A stretch of 64,000 nt of DNA from Pontibacter deserti (GTDB lineage Bacteria > Bacteroidota > Bacteroidia > Cytophagales > Hymenobacteraceae): assembly GCF_023630255.1 (NCBI RefSeq), contig NZ_JALPRS010000001.1, positions 930,001-994,000 of the forward strand, in the 5' to 3' direction. Of this stretch, positions 27,467 to 36,603 are shown piece after piece. How positions within the stretch are numbered: position 1 is the stretch's first letter; the number at the start of each line of letters is the position of its first letter. Under the pieces are notes generated by a model, which was not told the origin of the DNA, searched no databases, and worked only from the letters and a program-made list of their open reading frames with translations. The translations under genes and the position numbers were made by a program.

Positions 27467-28753
27467 TTATCTCTCGTTCATCGGTACATAATTGCGTTCA
27501 GTGTCGCCGGTATACACCTGACGCGGACGACCTATTGGCTCTTTCTGCTCACGCATTTCTTTCCACTGAGCAATCCAACCTGGCAGACGACCAAGAGCAA
27601 ACATTACTGTGAACATATCAGTAGGGATGCCTAGCGCTCTGTAAATGATACCTGAGTAGAAGTCTACGTTAGGGTATAACTTACGATCTACAAAGTACTG
27701 ATCAGTAAGCGCTGCTTCTTCCAGTTCTTTCGCAATATCCAGGATAGGGTCGTTTACGCCAAGAGCAGTTAATACTTCGTCAGCAGCTTTCTTAATGATG
27801 GTAGCACGAGGGTCGAAGTTCTTGTAAACTCTGTGACCAAAGCCCATCAGTCTGAAAGGATCATCCTTATCTTTTGCTTTTGCAATGAATTTTTTAGAGT
27901 CACCACCATCCGCTTTAATTGCTTCCAGCATCTCGATCACAGCTTGGTTAGCACCACCGTGCAGCGGGCCCCATAGCGCTGAAATACCAGCAGACACAGA
28001 AGAGTATAAGCTAGCGTTTGCAGAACCTACCAGACGCACAGTAGAAGTAGAGCAGTTCTGCTCGTGGTCAGCGTGCAGGATAAGCAGTTTGTTTAATGCG
28101 CTTACTACTACAGGGTTAAGTTCATATTCTTCAGTTGGATACGCGAACATCATGTGCAGGAAGTTCGAGCAATAGTCCAGCTTGTTTTTAGGATAGTTTA
28201 CCGGATGGCCGATTGAATTCTTATAAGACCACGCTGCTATAGTTGGCAACTTAGCCATCAGGCGGATGATCGTCAGGTTAACTTCATCTTTAGACTGATT
28301 CGGGTTAAGCGACTCAGGATAGAAAGCAGTTAATGAACTGATCAAAGCTGAAAGTATACCCATTGGATGCGCCGTAGATGGGAAACCATCTAAAATTTTG
28401 CGCATATCCTCATTCACCAGTGTGTGTATCTTGATCTCGTTTGTGAAAACATCAAGTTCCTGCTGAGTAGGCAGTGCACCGTAAATCAGAAGGTAAGCAA
28501 CTTCAATAAAGCTTGACTTCTCAGCCAGCTGCTCGATAGGATACCCTCTGTAACGCAGAATACCTTCTTCTCCATCCAGAAAAGTGATCGCGCTCTCGGT
28601 AGCACCGGTATTTTTATAACCTGAGTCGAGCGTAATATAGCCGCTCTCAGCACGCAGGTTGTTTATATCAATTGCTTTTTCATTTTCGGTACCTACTACG
28701 ATGGGCATTTTGTAGGATTTACCCTCTAAAATAATTTCAGCGAAATCTGACAT
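27467..28753 (-). CDS. gltA: Citrate synthase
   Basis: A 428-residue type II citrate synthase, which condenses oxaloacetate and acetyl-CoA at the entry to the TCA cycle. The N-terminal beta domain typical of hexameric bacterial enzymes is present (GYKNTGATESAITFLDGEEGILRYRGYPI). The catalytic histidine regions are HADHEQNCSTSTVRLVGS and GPLHGGAN. FGHRVYKNFDPRA carries the substrate-binding arginine and precedes the catalytic aspartate region. Length is normal. It is transcribed alone and ends at a strong hairpin. Confidence 0.98.
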   Translation of the reverse strand: MSDFAEIILEGKSYKMPIVVGTENEKAIDINNLRAESGYITLDSGYKNTGATESAITFLDGEEGILRYRGYPIEQLAEKSSFIEVAYLLIYGALPTQQELDVFTNEIKIHTLVNEDMRKILDGFPSTAHPMGILSALISSLTAFYPESLNPNQSKDEVNLTIIRLMAKLPTIAAWSYKNSIGHPVNYPKNKLDYCSNFLHMMFAYPTEEYELNPVVVSALNKLLILHADHEQNCSTSTVRLVGSANASLYSSVSAGISALWGPLHGGANQAVIEMLEAIKADGGDSKKFIAKAKDKDDPFRLMGFGHRVYKNFDPRATIIKKAADEVLTALGVNDPILDIAKELEEAALTDQYFVDRKLYPNVDFYSGIIYRALGIPTDMFTVMFALGRLPGWIAQWKEMREQKEPIGRPRQVYTGDTERNYVPMNER

Positions 28754-29149
28754 TGTTTCGATTTGTTTATGTCCGTTGTTGTGTCTCTTTTGGTAAAGGC
28801 GAAATTATGCAAAAATGTAATAAAATGAAATCTGGCTAACTTTAATATCTGAAATTTACAATGTAATTTAAGATAGCGGGTTATGCTTCACCTATAAACG
28901 GCTGTGCAAGAAAAAGTTTACATAGCTTATAGTTTATCTATTTACTTGTTTGCAATTGTAATCAGGTTTATAAGTATAAGCAGTAGAAGAGAGAGGTTTT
29001 TACCTGCTTGACCTTAGACATTTACCCAATTTACTGCCATAAATTGAACAGCAAGCTTAAGGTTATGTTTATACTTCAAGGTTATACTTTTGTAAAAAGA
29101 AAAAGCCACCTGAAACAGTGGCTTTATATATAACAGCAAGTATAGCAGG
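28754..29149. other. Intergenic region upstream of gltA
   Basis: About 400 AT-rich bases that should contain the gltA promoter, and at the left end of the next unit the hairpin at 29102-29125. No gene or repeat is supported. Confidence 0.5.
29102..29125 (-). terminator. Hairpin terminator of the Lys-rich peptide gene
   Basis: AAAGCCAC pairs with GTGGCTTT around an 8-base loop, 25 bases past the stop at 29150; flanks are A/T-rich on both sides. Confidence 0.7.
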
Positions 29150-29260
29150 TTAAATAGAAGAGTTGCTCTTCTTCTTTTCCTGTTTTGCTGCTTTCTTCTC
29201 TTTAGTGGTTTTTGCAGGTTTCTTTTTTGCCTCTTTTTTTGCGTCTTGTGACTTTGCCAT
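29150..29260 (-). CDS. Small Lys/Ala-rich basic protein (36 aa)
   Basis: ATG at 29260 opens a 36-residue protein starting MAKSQDAKKEAKKKPAKTTK, almost wholly Lys, Ala, Glu and Ser/Thr. Such highly charged, disordered peptides often bind nucleic acid or ribosomes. The clean start, the terminator 25 bases beyond the stop and the absence of any overlapping frame support it as a real gene. The gene at 29361 lies upstream on the same strand. Confidence 0.55.
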   Translation of the reverse strand: MAKSQDAKKEAKKKPAKTTKEKKAAKQEKKKSNSSI

Positions 29261-29360
29261 GATTTCTAGGTTTAGGATTTCTCTAAAGCTACTTAAATTC
29301 CATCATAATACGTAAAAGAGTTTAGAATGGCTGTCCGGTGATAACGCTCAATTTACTTAG

Positions 29361-29693
29361 CTACCAGGTTGGTGGCATATCTTCATCATCGTCATCAGAG
29401 ACCGATCCGGAAAAGCCATCCCTTGGATTATAAGGTGTTCCTTTACCTTCCAGGTGGTTTTTCATGTCGCGGTGCAGTTTGATACTATCAAGCCGAAGGA
29501 ACTCATGCCATAGTTGCTGGTCCTCATCTGATAACCGGTCTATAAGATCTTTGAGCTGCATGCTCTTTTCCTGCTCCATCATTTCCCGTATATAAGGATC
29601 TGAATCTACGAGCACCTGTATCCGCACCCTGAAATAAGCATTCAGTTCCAGGTAACGCGCCTCATCCCAATCGTTCAGGTTAATGTTCTCCAT
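29361..29693 (-). CDS. Hypothetical acidic protein
   Basis: A 110-residue soluble protein, mostly helical, with an acidic C-terminal run (SVSDDDDEDMPPTW). No family is recognised. No signal or membrane segment is present. It lies between the MaoC gene and the Lys-rich peptide, all on the minus strand with gaps of ~90-100 bases, so cotranscription is possible. Confidence 0.65.
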   Translation of the reverse strand: MENINLNDWDEARYLELNAYFRVRIQVLVDSDPYIREMMEQEKSMQLKDLIDRLSDEDQQLWHEFLRLDSIKLHRDMKNHLEGKGTPYNPRDGFSGSVSDDDDEDMPPTW

Positions 29694-29782
29694 AGTCCGT
29701 ATACTTCCCCTGCCTGTTCCTGTTACGGTTTGCTCCAGGTATGCAGCCTTGTTAGTTTTACCTGAAGCTGCACAAAAGTTTT

Positions 29783-30250
29783 TTACGAATTAAAGTGATA
29801 CAGGAACGTAATAATACCTGTAAAAGCAGGTTTTTTGCTGTCCTTTATATCAAGTGTTACTTCCAGGCGTGCTTTGGCAATGCCACGCAGATCTTTAACA
29901 GATAGTAGTTTTGCTCGAAGGCGCACCTCGCTGTTAACCGTTACTGCCTGGTTAAAGCGCAAACTTTCTATTTCATAGTTAACCTGCATTTTCAGGTTTT
30001 CGATAGATGTTATCTGAGACCATAAGTAAGGAAGCAGCGACACGGTCAGGTAGCCATGTGCAATGGTTGTACCAAAAGGAGATTCAGTTTTAGCGCGTTC
30101 CTGGTCTAAGTGTATCCATTGGTGGTCCAGGGTGGCATCGGCAAATTTATTTATCTGCTCCTGTGTAATTGTATGATACTCGGATACTCCCATTTCAGAG
30201 CCTTCGTACTGGACAAGCTCCCCGAGGCTGCTGATAGTTAATTTGCTCAT
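29783..30250 (-). CDS. MaoC family dehydratase (NodN-like hot-dog fold)
   Basis: A 155-residue single hot-dog domain. The hydratase-2 motif is present: FADATLDHQWIHLD supplies the catalytic Asp and His, and FGTTIAHGYLTVSLLP the overlapping substrate loop. Members hydrate trans-2-enoyl-CoA or related thioesters in fatty-acid or polyhydroxyalkanoate metabolism; NodN relatives act in lipid modification. The precise substrate is not evident. It appears monocistronic, with a long AT-rich leader region upstream. Confidence 0.9.
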   Translation of the reverse strand: MSKLTISSLGELVQYEGSEMGVSEYHTITQEQINKFADATLDHQWIHLDQERAKTESPFGTTIAHGYLTVSLLPYLWSQITSIENLKMQVNYEIESLRFNQAVTVNSEVRLRAKLLSVKDLRGIAKARLEVTLDIKDSKKPAFTGIITFLYHFNS

Positions 30251-30940
30251 GTATAGTGTTGTGTTTGGTTGTTGTTTGCTATAGCTGCCACAAAAGAAGT
30301 AGCAGCTTCAAATATACACCGATATACGGAAAACAACATATACAGCTGTTTCTTAACTTCTCTTGGATCCTTAAGTGCATCAAGGCTTAACTTAGAGGGG
30401 ATTTTTGAAATTTTTATGCTTGGAAAAGTATAAAATATCATAAAGTGTGTTTATTGGTATAGTTAAATTTTGTATGAATAGGTGTATATTATGCATCTTT
30501 AAGTCGAGTATAACTTCTGCAAGTCTCCGTAATTTTAAGTGCTATAATCCACAATCAGAAAAGTGAAAAATGCGCTACACAGCAACAATAATACAATAAG
30601 CGTTTAGCCTAGTTAAATTTAATGTTGTAACAACTATAAATTTATAGTATAAACAGTTATTATTCATGCATATTAAACTTCTGCCTTACCAGAATACAAT
30701 ATAGGTGTAGTGTAGTCTAACAACAGGTAAATCCATTGTTTTCACATCTTCGTAATTGATTCATTATCACTAGTAAAGTACAGATAGTGCAACATTTACA
30801 AGGGATATCAATAGTTCTTATTTATCAGTAACTCAAAAGTTTATAGTTTGATTTGCTGTTTAATATACAATTGATAGCTCGAGTAGAAAAATAGCTTACC
30901 TTATTATAATACCATATGTAACACCTTTAACTAAACTAAA
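30251..30940. other. Intergenic region between MaoC and the M36 protease
   Basis: About 690 very AT-rich bases between divergent genes, holding the promoters of both. A 64-codon frame on the minus strand (30247-30441) lacks coding character. No repeat or RNA structure stands out. Confidence 0.5.
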
Positions 30941-33900
30941 ATGAAACTACGGATTACGAAGCAGTTGCTGTACCTGTGGGGGATTTGCCTCTTTCTGGTG
31001 CCGCTTACTGCAAATTCCCAATCAGCGCTGGACAAGGCCATGCAGCACATCCAGCAAACCAAAGCAGAACACAAACTTACCTCCGCCGACCTGGCCGATT
31101 ATGTTATAACCGACCAGTATACCAGCAAGAACAACGGTGTAACACACATCTACCTGCGCCAGCGTTTCCAGGGCATCGAAGTGGTTGGCGCCAATATCAA
31201 CATCAACATTTCAAAAGAAGGACAGGTCATCAACATGGGGAACAGGTTTATCCCTAACCTCAGGGCTGCAATCCGTAATAATACCGCTGCCATATCGGCA
31301 CCGCAGGCTGCCAGCGCCGCTGCGCAACACCTGAAACTGAACGTGAGAAAGCCACTTGAAATAAAGGAAAGAAAGAGACCCACCGATAAAGTAACCGCAG
31401 CCGCAAAAGCTGTAGTACTGACTGATGGCGGCGTATCGCTGAACCCGATCCCGGCTAAGCTGGTGTACCAGCCCATGGAAGATGGTACCGTAAGGCTGGC
31501 CTGGGAAGTAGAGATCTATAACCTGGATGCACAGCACTACTGGAGCATGAAAGTTGATGCCGCTACCGGACAGGTACTGAAGAAAGAAGACCTGGTGATA
31601 CAGGATAACTGGGGACCTGCCGTTGTAACCGATGCACCGGAGAGTGCTTCTGCCACTACAACCAGCACCATTAAAGCACAGGCTGCTAAAAGAAGGTTGC
31701 AGCAGAAAGTTAACCAGCTGCTTTACACGCAAATGGTGGCACCGAAAGCAGCAACTATAAGCAGCGCCGCGGCGGTAGCTACAAGTGGGACCTACCGTAT
31801 TTACGATGTGCCATTCGAAACTCCAAATCATGGCGACAGGACCTTAGTTACCGGCAAAGAGAATGCGGCTGCCTCGCCACTGGGCTGGCACAACGACGGT
31901 ACCGTGAGCTATACGATAACCAAAGGTAACAATGTGCACGCCTACGAGGACAGGGCAGGAGCCAACGCCGGTTTAAGCCCGGATGGTGGTCTTAACCTGG
32001 TGTTCGATTTCCCGCTGGACCTTACCAAAGAGCCCGATACTTATGTGCAGGCAGCCACTACCAATCTGTTTTACTGGAACAACCTAATGCACGATGTCTT
32101 TTACCAGTTCGGTTTTGATGAGGTGAGCGGTAACTTTCAGCAGACAAACTTTACTGGCCAGGGAGCCGGACTGGACGGTGTGATGGCTGAAGCACAGGAT
32201 GGCGGTGGTACCAACAATGCCAACTTCCTGACCTTGCAGGATGGCGTACCGGGCCGTATGCAGATGTATCTTTGGACATCTTCATTGCCTGCTAAATTGC
32301 TCCACATCACAACTCCATCATCTGTAGCGGGTTCTTATACAGGTGTGCAGGCTGCTTTTGGGCCGGAAATAAACGAGACGGGCGTGTCAGGCAAGATTGT
32401 GTTGGCTGACCCGGCTAACGGTTGTAATGCTGCCCCTGAGTTGCCAGCTGGTTCTGTGCCGCTGCCTTTTAATAACCAGACAGCTATTACCGGCAACATT
32501 GCGCTGGTTTACCGCGGTGATTGTTCGTTTATATCGAAAGCGTTGAACGCACAGGCCTCCGGGGCAACTGCAGTTATTGTCATCAATAACGTAGATGGTG
32601 AACCGATGTCAATGGGTGGCGATGAGACCGGTGCTACCGTACTTATACCTGCTATCATGATCACGAAGGCGGATGGCGACAAACTTGTTGCTGCTATTGC
32701 CGGTGGACTTTCAGGAGCCTTACGACGTGATGGCGGCGTTCCTCCGCTGAAAGACGGTGACCTGGATAACGGTATCATTGCTCACGAATATGGCCATGGT
32801 ATCTCTACTCGCTTAACCGGTGGCCCAAGTACCCAGTGTTTAACAGGAGCAGAGCAAGGTGGCGAAGGCTGGAGCGATTTCTTTGGGTTATACATGACGA
32901 TGAAAGTCGGCGATACCGGCCCGCAGCGCAGAGGTATTGGTACGTATGTGCAGTCGCAGCCAACAGATGGGGGTGGTATCAGACCTGCACCTTACAGCAC
33001 CGACATGAGCATCAACCCTTATACCTATGGCGACATCTCGAACCCGGAAATATCTGTACCGCATGGCGTAGGCTTTATCTGGGCAACCATGCTCTGGGAC
33101 CTGACCTGGAACCTGATAAATGAGTATGGCTACGACCCGAATATCTACAGTGGCAAAGGCGGTAACAACATAGCGCTGCAGCTGATAATGGATGGCCTGA
33201 AACTACAGCCGTGCAGCCCTGGCTTTATTGATGCCCGCAATGCTATACTTGCAGCCGATCAGATTAACAACGGCGGGGCCAACCAGTGCTACATCTGGGC
33301 CGCATTTGCCAAGCGTGGTTTAGGTTACAGCGCGCAACAAGGCAGCAATAACGACCTGACAGATGGAGTAGAGGCTTTCGATATGCCACCATCATGCGCG
33401 CCACAGTTCGCTATTAACATGAATGCCAACCCAAGCCCAGTAACAGACGGGCAGGAGCTGACCTACAACATTACCGTTACCAACAACACAGCCAGCTCGG
33501 TAAGTGGTGTAACCGTAACCAGTGCTGTGCCAGCCAATACCTCTTTTGTAGCAGATGGCAATAAGGACATTAAAGTAACCGGCAACACGGTAAGCTTTAG
33601 AGCAGTGCGCATGGCACAGGGCGAAACTATAAACCGCAGCTTTAAAGTGAAGGTGAATAAAGGTGACGGTACTACGGTATACTTTAACGATGATATGGAG
33701 AACGGAGGCACCAAGTGGAAGACAAGCAGTACGCTGTTACTCAATAACTGGATGCTAAGCTCTAAAAACCCTTACAGCGGCAGAAACTCCTGGTTTGCAG
33801 CAGATCCGGATAACCTCAGTGACCAGTACCTGACACTTGCAACGCCTGTAACTATAGGTGAGAACGCGCTGCTGCGTTTCTGGCACAACTATGCAACCGA

Positions 33901-34573
33901 AGAAGGCTTTGATGGTGGTATTGTAGAAATAAGCACCAACAACGGCCTTATCTGGACCAACCTGGGCAGCAAAATGATACAGAACGGCTATAACAGCTCG
34001 ATTCCGCTGGAAAATGCTGCTACCATAAGTGGCCCGGCCTTTACAGGTAACAGCAACGGATATATACAGACCATTGTTGATCTGGCTTCCTACAAAGGAC
34101 AGAAGGCACTGATTCGATTCAAGATGGCATCTGATGTGCTGACCGCTGCTACCGGCTGGTATGTAGACAACGTGGATATTGTATCGAACCCGGTAACTAT
34201 TCTCAACTCGGCTACAGTAACTTCGCGCTTCGGAGGCGATGCCACAGCCAACGTGGAGACACTGGTACTGAAAGCCGGCACGCTTAGCCAGACATTGGTA
34301 TCTAACGCTGCCGCTAAGCCAACCAAAACCATTATGTACCCGAACCCTACACAGGGCAAACTGAACCTGCAACTGGCCGAAAACCTGACAGGGGAGCTAG
34401 TGATACAGGTGGTAGATAGTTATGGCAAGCAGGTGATGGCTACGCAAGTACAGGCCGATGAAGCCAGGAAAGGAGCTATACTTGATGTGCAGCAGCTGAC
34501 ACCAGGCATCTACCTGTTTAAGGTTACAGCCGGATCACATTCTGAAACGCACCGCATCATGATCAATAAGTAG
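30941..34573 (+). CDS. M36 (fungalysin) family metallopeptidase with PA insert and T9SS type A domain
   Basis: A 1210-residue secreted protease. The signal peptide ends near TANSQ (residue 27). An FTP propeptide domain follows (LTSADLADYVITDQYTSK...). The M36 catalytic domain carries zinc motif HEYGH at 615-619 with EQGGEGWSDFFG supplying the third ligand. A protease-associated (PA) domain (about 455-590) is inserted before the zinc site. A DUF11-like domain (about 820-905), a MAM/jelly-roll-like module (about 910-1085) and a type A sorting domain (last ~85 residues, YPNPTQGKLNLQL) complete it. It is exported by type IX secretion and digests extracellular protein. GC content is visibly above that of its neighbours. 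Confidence 0.95.
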   Translation: MKLRITKQLLYLWGICLFLVPLTANSQSALDKAMQHIQQTKAEHKLTSADLADYVITDQYTSKNNGVTHIYLRQRFQGIEVVGANININISKEGQVINMGNRFIPNLRAAIRNNTAAISAPQAASAAAQHLKLNVRKPLEIKERKRPTDKVTAAAKAVVLTDGGVSLNPIPAKLVYQPMEDGTVRLAWEVEIYNLDAQHYWSMKVDAATGQVLKKEDLVIQDNWGPAVVTDAPESASATTTSTIKAQAAKRRLQQKVNQLLYTQMVAPKAATISSAAAVATSGTYRIYDVPFETPNHGDRTLVTGKENAAASPLGWHNDGTVSYTITKGNNVHAYEDRAGANAGLSPDGGLNLVFDFPLDLTKEPDTYVQAATTNLFYWNNLMHDVFYQFGFDEVSGNFQQTNFTGQGAGLDGVMAEAQDGGGTNNANFLTLQDGVPGRMQMYLWTSSLPAKLLHITTPSSVAGSYTGVQAAFGPEINETGVSGKIVLADPANGCNAAPELPAGSVPLPFNNQTAITGNIALVYRGDCSFISKALNAQASGATAVIVINNVDGEPMSMGGDETGATVLIPAIMITKADGDKLVAAIAGGLSGALRRDGGVPPLKDGDLDNGIIAHEYGHGISTRLTGGPSTQCLTGAEQGGEGWSDFFGLYMTMKVGDTGPQRRGIGTYVQSQPTDGGGIRPAPYSTDMSINPYTYGDISNPEISVPHGVGFIWATMLWDLTWNLINEYGYDPNIYSGKGGNNIALQLIMDGLKLQPCSPGFIDARNAILAADQINNGGANQCYIWAAFAKRGLGYSAQQGSNNDLTDGVEAFDMPPSCAPQFAINMNANPSPVTDGQELTYNITVTNNTASSVSGVTVTSAVPANTSFVADGNKDIKVTGNTVSFRAVRMAQGETINRSFKVKVNKGDGTTVYFNDDMENGGTKWKTSSTLLLNNWMLSSKNPYSGRNSWFAADPDNLSDQYLTLATPVTIGENALLRFWHNYATEEGFDGGIVEISTNNGLIWTNLGSKMIQNGYNSSIPLENAATISGPAFTGNSNGYIQTIVDLASYKGQKALIRFKMASDVLTAATGWYVDNVDIVSNPVTILNSATVTSRFGGDATANVETLVLKAGTLSQTLVSNAAAKPTKTIMYPNPTQGKLNLQLAENLTGELVIQVVDSYGKQVMATQVQADEARKGAILDVQQLTPGIYLFKVTAGSHSETHRIMINK

Positions 34574-34596
34574 AACAGTATTATACAAAGCCAAAG

Positions 34597-34628
34597 AAAA
34601 GCCGCTCCTGTTTTCAGGAGCGGCTTTT
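34597..34628 (+). terminator. Intrinsic terminator of the M36 gene
   Basis: AAAAGCCGCTCCTG pairs with CAGGAGCGGCTTTT around a TTTT loop and is followed by TGGTTTT. Confidence 0.92.
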
Positions 34629-34779
34629 TGGTTTTATGTGGGAATTATAGATGAGTAAGTGTTTGAAGCAATTTTATAGTTTCTTATACTTGTCTAAAGC
34701 AGCCTGTGAATGTTGAATAACCGAATACGTATTAAACAGAATTAGCAAACTTTTTAACTTTCTAACTCCAAACCTCCAA

Positions 34780-35223
34780 ATGTTGCTGCAAGACCTGATT
34801 ACCATACTTAACCGTGACCTGGAAAAGCTTTACAGCGAAATAGATGGCTTTACAGAGGAGGCTAATCTTTGGAAAACAACAGGGAATATCACCAACCCGG
34901 CAGGGAACCTGTGCCTGCACCTGTGCGGAAACTTGAATAGGTATATTGGCGCTAAACTCGGCAACAGCGGATATGTACGCGACAGACCGGCAGAGTTCAG
35001 CAGGAAGGATGTACCCAAAACGGAACTCTTGAAGCAGGTAGAACAGACCCGGGAAATGGTAGCTAATACCCTGCAGCAGCTTCAGCCAACTAGCCTTGAG
35101 CAGGAATACCCGGAACAGGTGTTGGGCAAGCCCATGACAACTGGTTTCTTCCTGATACACCTCACAGCACATTTGTCTTACCACCTGGGGCAGATCAATT
35201 ACCTGCGGCGGGTGCTGGAGTAA
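34780..35223 (+). CDS. DinB family (DUF1572-like) protein
   Basis: A 147-residue four-helix bundle. The metal-binding histidines are suggested by CLHLCGNLNRYIG near residue 45 and LIHLTAHLSYHLGQINYLRRVL at the C-terminus, the pattern of DinB/YfiT proteins. These often act as metal-dependent thiol (bacillithiol or mycothiol) S-transferases or hydrolases. Substrate is unknown. It stops 6 bases from the convergent hypothetical gene, with no terminator between. Confidence 0.85.
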   Translation: MLLQDLITILNRDLEKLYSEIDGFTEEANLWKTTGNITNPAGNLCLHLCGNLNRYIGAKLGNSGYVRDRPAEFSRKDVPKTELLKQVEQTREMVANTLQQLQPTSLEQEYPEQVLGKPMTTGFFLIHLTAHLSYHLGQINYLRRVLE

Positions 35224-35229
35224 GGCATG

Positions 35230-35550
35230 CTAATCATAATGAACTTCCAGTTCATCATCAGCCAGACCTATAGCTATGCCGTGCCGCAGTATTTTATAGT
35301 TTGGATGCTCTTGATTACTCAGGTCATTTTCGATCTCCTGGATAGTTAGCCCTTCTGTATCACCTTCAAAAAAACGGATCCAAAGTCCTTTGGTAGCTTC
35401 GGTTTCTTCATCTTCTGAGTCTTGATCAGACATAAGTTGCATTTCAATTTCCCGGAGCTTTTGTATCAGTTCTTCATTGTCAATTATGCCGTCTATGTAA
35501 GCACTGAAAATCTGCTTTACGGTTGCTGTATAGCGAGCTTGTTTTGTCAT
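35230..35550 (-). CDS. Hypothetical acidic protein
   Basis: A 106-residue soluble, acidic protein. Helical segments (FSAYIDGIIDNEELIQKLREIE) surround a disordered acidic patch (DQDSEDEETEA). No family is recognised. It converges on the DinB gene with six bases between stop codons, so the two transcripts must overlap. Confidence 0.6.
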   Translation of the reverse strand: MTKQARYTATVKQIFSAYIDGIIDNEELIQKLREIEMQLMSDQDSEDEETEATKGLWIRFFEGDTEGLTIQEIENDLSNQEHPNYKILRHGIAIGLADDELEVHYD

Positions 35551-35804
35551 GGGTGGTAGTAAACAGTTATAGTCTGCAAGGTAACCAGTAAAGTTTATAG
35601 TTTATGTAACTCCCCCTTGAGAGGATGCACCTAATTGTTAGTATCAACTTAACAGCCTGTCTGACTCAATTTTTAGTATAATACACCTGTATCAGCTTTA
35701 CTATGCCTTTTCTGGTGAGTTTTGTTGCTAAACATTTTGCTGCTCAGGTAGTTACTTAAAGTATAAGCTGCTGATTATTGTTAGTTAATAAGATTTATTT
35801 GCCT

Positions 35805-35882
35805 ATGACACCTAATACTGCACTTGCTTTGCTTCTGGTTGGTTCTTTAGCTTATTTCGTAATAGAGCTGGTTATAGATTAG
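35805..35882 (+). CDS. Possible 25-residue membrane peptide
   Basis: ATG at 35805 opens MTPNTALALLLVGSLAYFVI plus ELVID, a single hydrophobic helix with polar ends. It resembles tiny one-span subunits such as KdpF in size, but no Kdp genes are near. No ribosome site is visible. It could be chance. Confidence 0.3.
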   Translation: MTPNTALALLLVGSLAYFVIELVID

Positions 35883-35996
35883 CTATAAAGATTACAGTTA
35901 GTATATGTTACCTTTCGTAGTATAGGAGCTTCCGCATCCGGAATTTCTGAGGTGGGGTAACAGCTAGGTAGTAAAGCTAATTTATCAAGTATAAAC

Positions 35997-36551
35997 TCAG
36001 ACGCGGCTGATCTTGCTTCCCATTTTCGCAAGAAACTCTTCTTCCGAAGCAGTACCAGTCTGTTCAATAGCTTTCAGAGAAAGTGCGGCACAGGCATGTG
36101 CATCTGACGCAGCCCTGTGGTGCTGGAAGTCGATCCGGTGTATGTTGCAGAGCGTTTTCAAATCATACTTAGTCATACCTTTCCAGATGTTCTTAGAGAA
36201 TTTCAGGCTGCATGAATAGCGCGCCTCCGGTAGCGGTAGGTTATAGGTAGCCAGTGTTTTGCGCAGTACGCTCATATCAAAACTGGCATTGTGCGCGATC
36301 AGGAACTGTCCCTCCAGGTAAGGCTGCAGTACCGGCCACAGCTCCCTGAAATCAGGCTGGTCTTTTACATCGGTCGGTTTTATGCCATGCACCGCCACAT
36401 TAAAATGGTTAAAGTGCGGATAGTATAAAGGCTTGATCAGCCAGGAGCGGGTTTCTACAATCTGCCTGTCCTTTACCACTGTTATACCTATCTCACAAGG
36501 GCTGTCTCTTTGCGGCGTAGCTGTCTCGAAGTCTAATGCTATAAAATCCAT
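35997..36551 (-). CDS. DEDDh-type 3'-5' exonuclease (DnaQ-like)
   Basis: A 184-residue exonuclease domain. All catalytic residues are visible: Asp7 and Glu9 in ALDFETA, Asp92 in NASFDMSVL, and His145/Asp150 in HHRAASDAHA, so it is DEDDh type. It resembles the proofreading subunit of DNA polymerase III or DnaQ-like standalone nucleases rather than RNase T. No BRCT domain is fused. Likely cytosolic DNA or RNA trimming. Confidence 0.9.
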   Translation of the reverse strand: MDFIALDFETATPQRDSPCEIGITVVKDRQIVETRSWLIKPLYYPHFNHFNVAVHGIKPTDVKDQPDFRELWPVLQPYLEGQFLIAHNASFDMSVLRKTLATYNLPLPEARYSCSLKFSKNIWKGMTKYDLKTLCNIHRIDFQHHRAASDAHACAALSLKAIEQTGTASEEEFLAKMGSKISRV

Positions 36552-36603
36552 GTCGCAATTTAGGGATTTATACAGGCAGCTTCATCAATTTCTGTTATTC
36601 CTT

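Noticed and set aside
30247..30441. 64-codon frame upstream of the MaoC gene
   Set aside because: Basic, low-quality composition and overlaps the MaoC start; no start signal or family.
31211..31831. 206-codon frame antisense to the M36 protease
   Set aside because: Shadow of the GC-rich protease gene in another frame; its translation has no domain.
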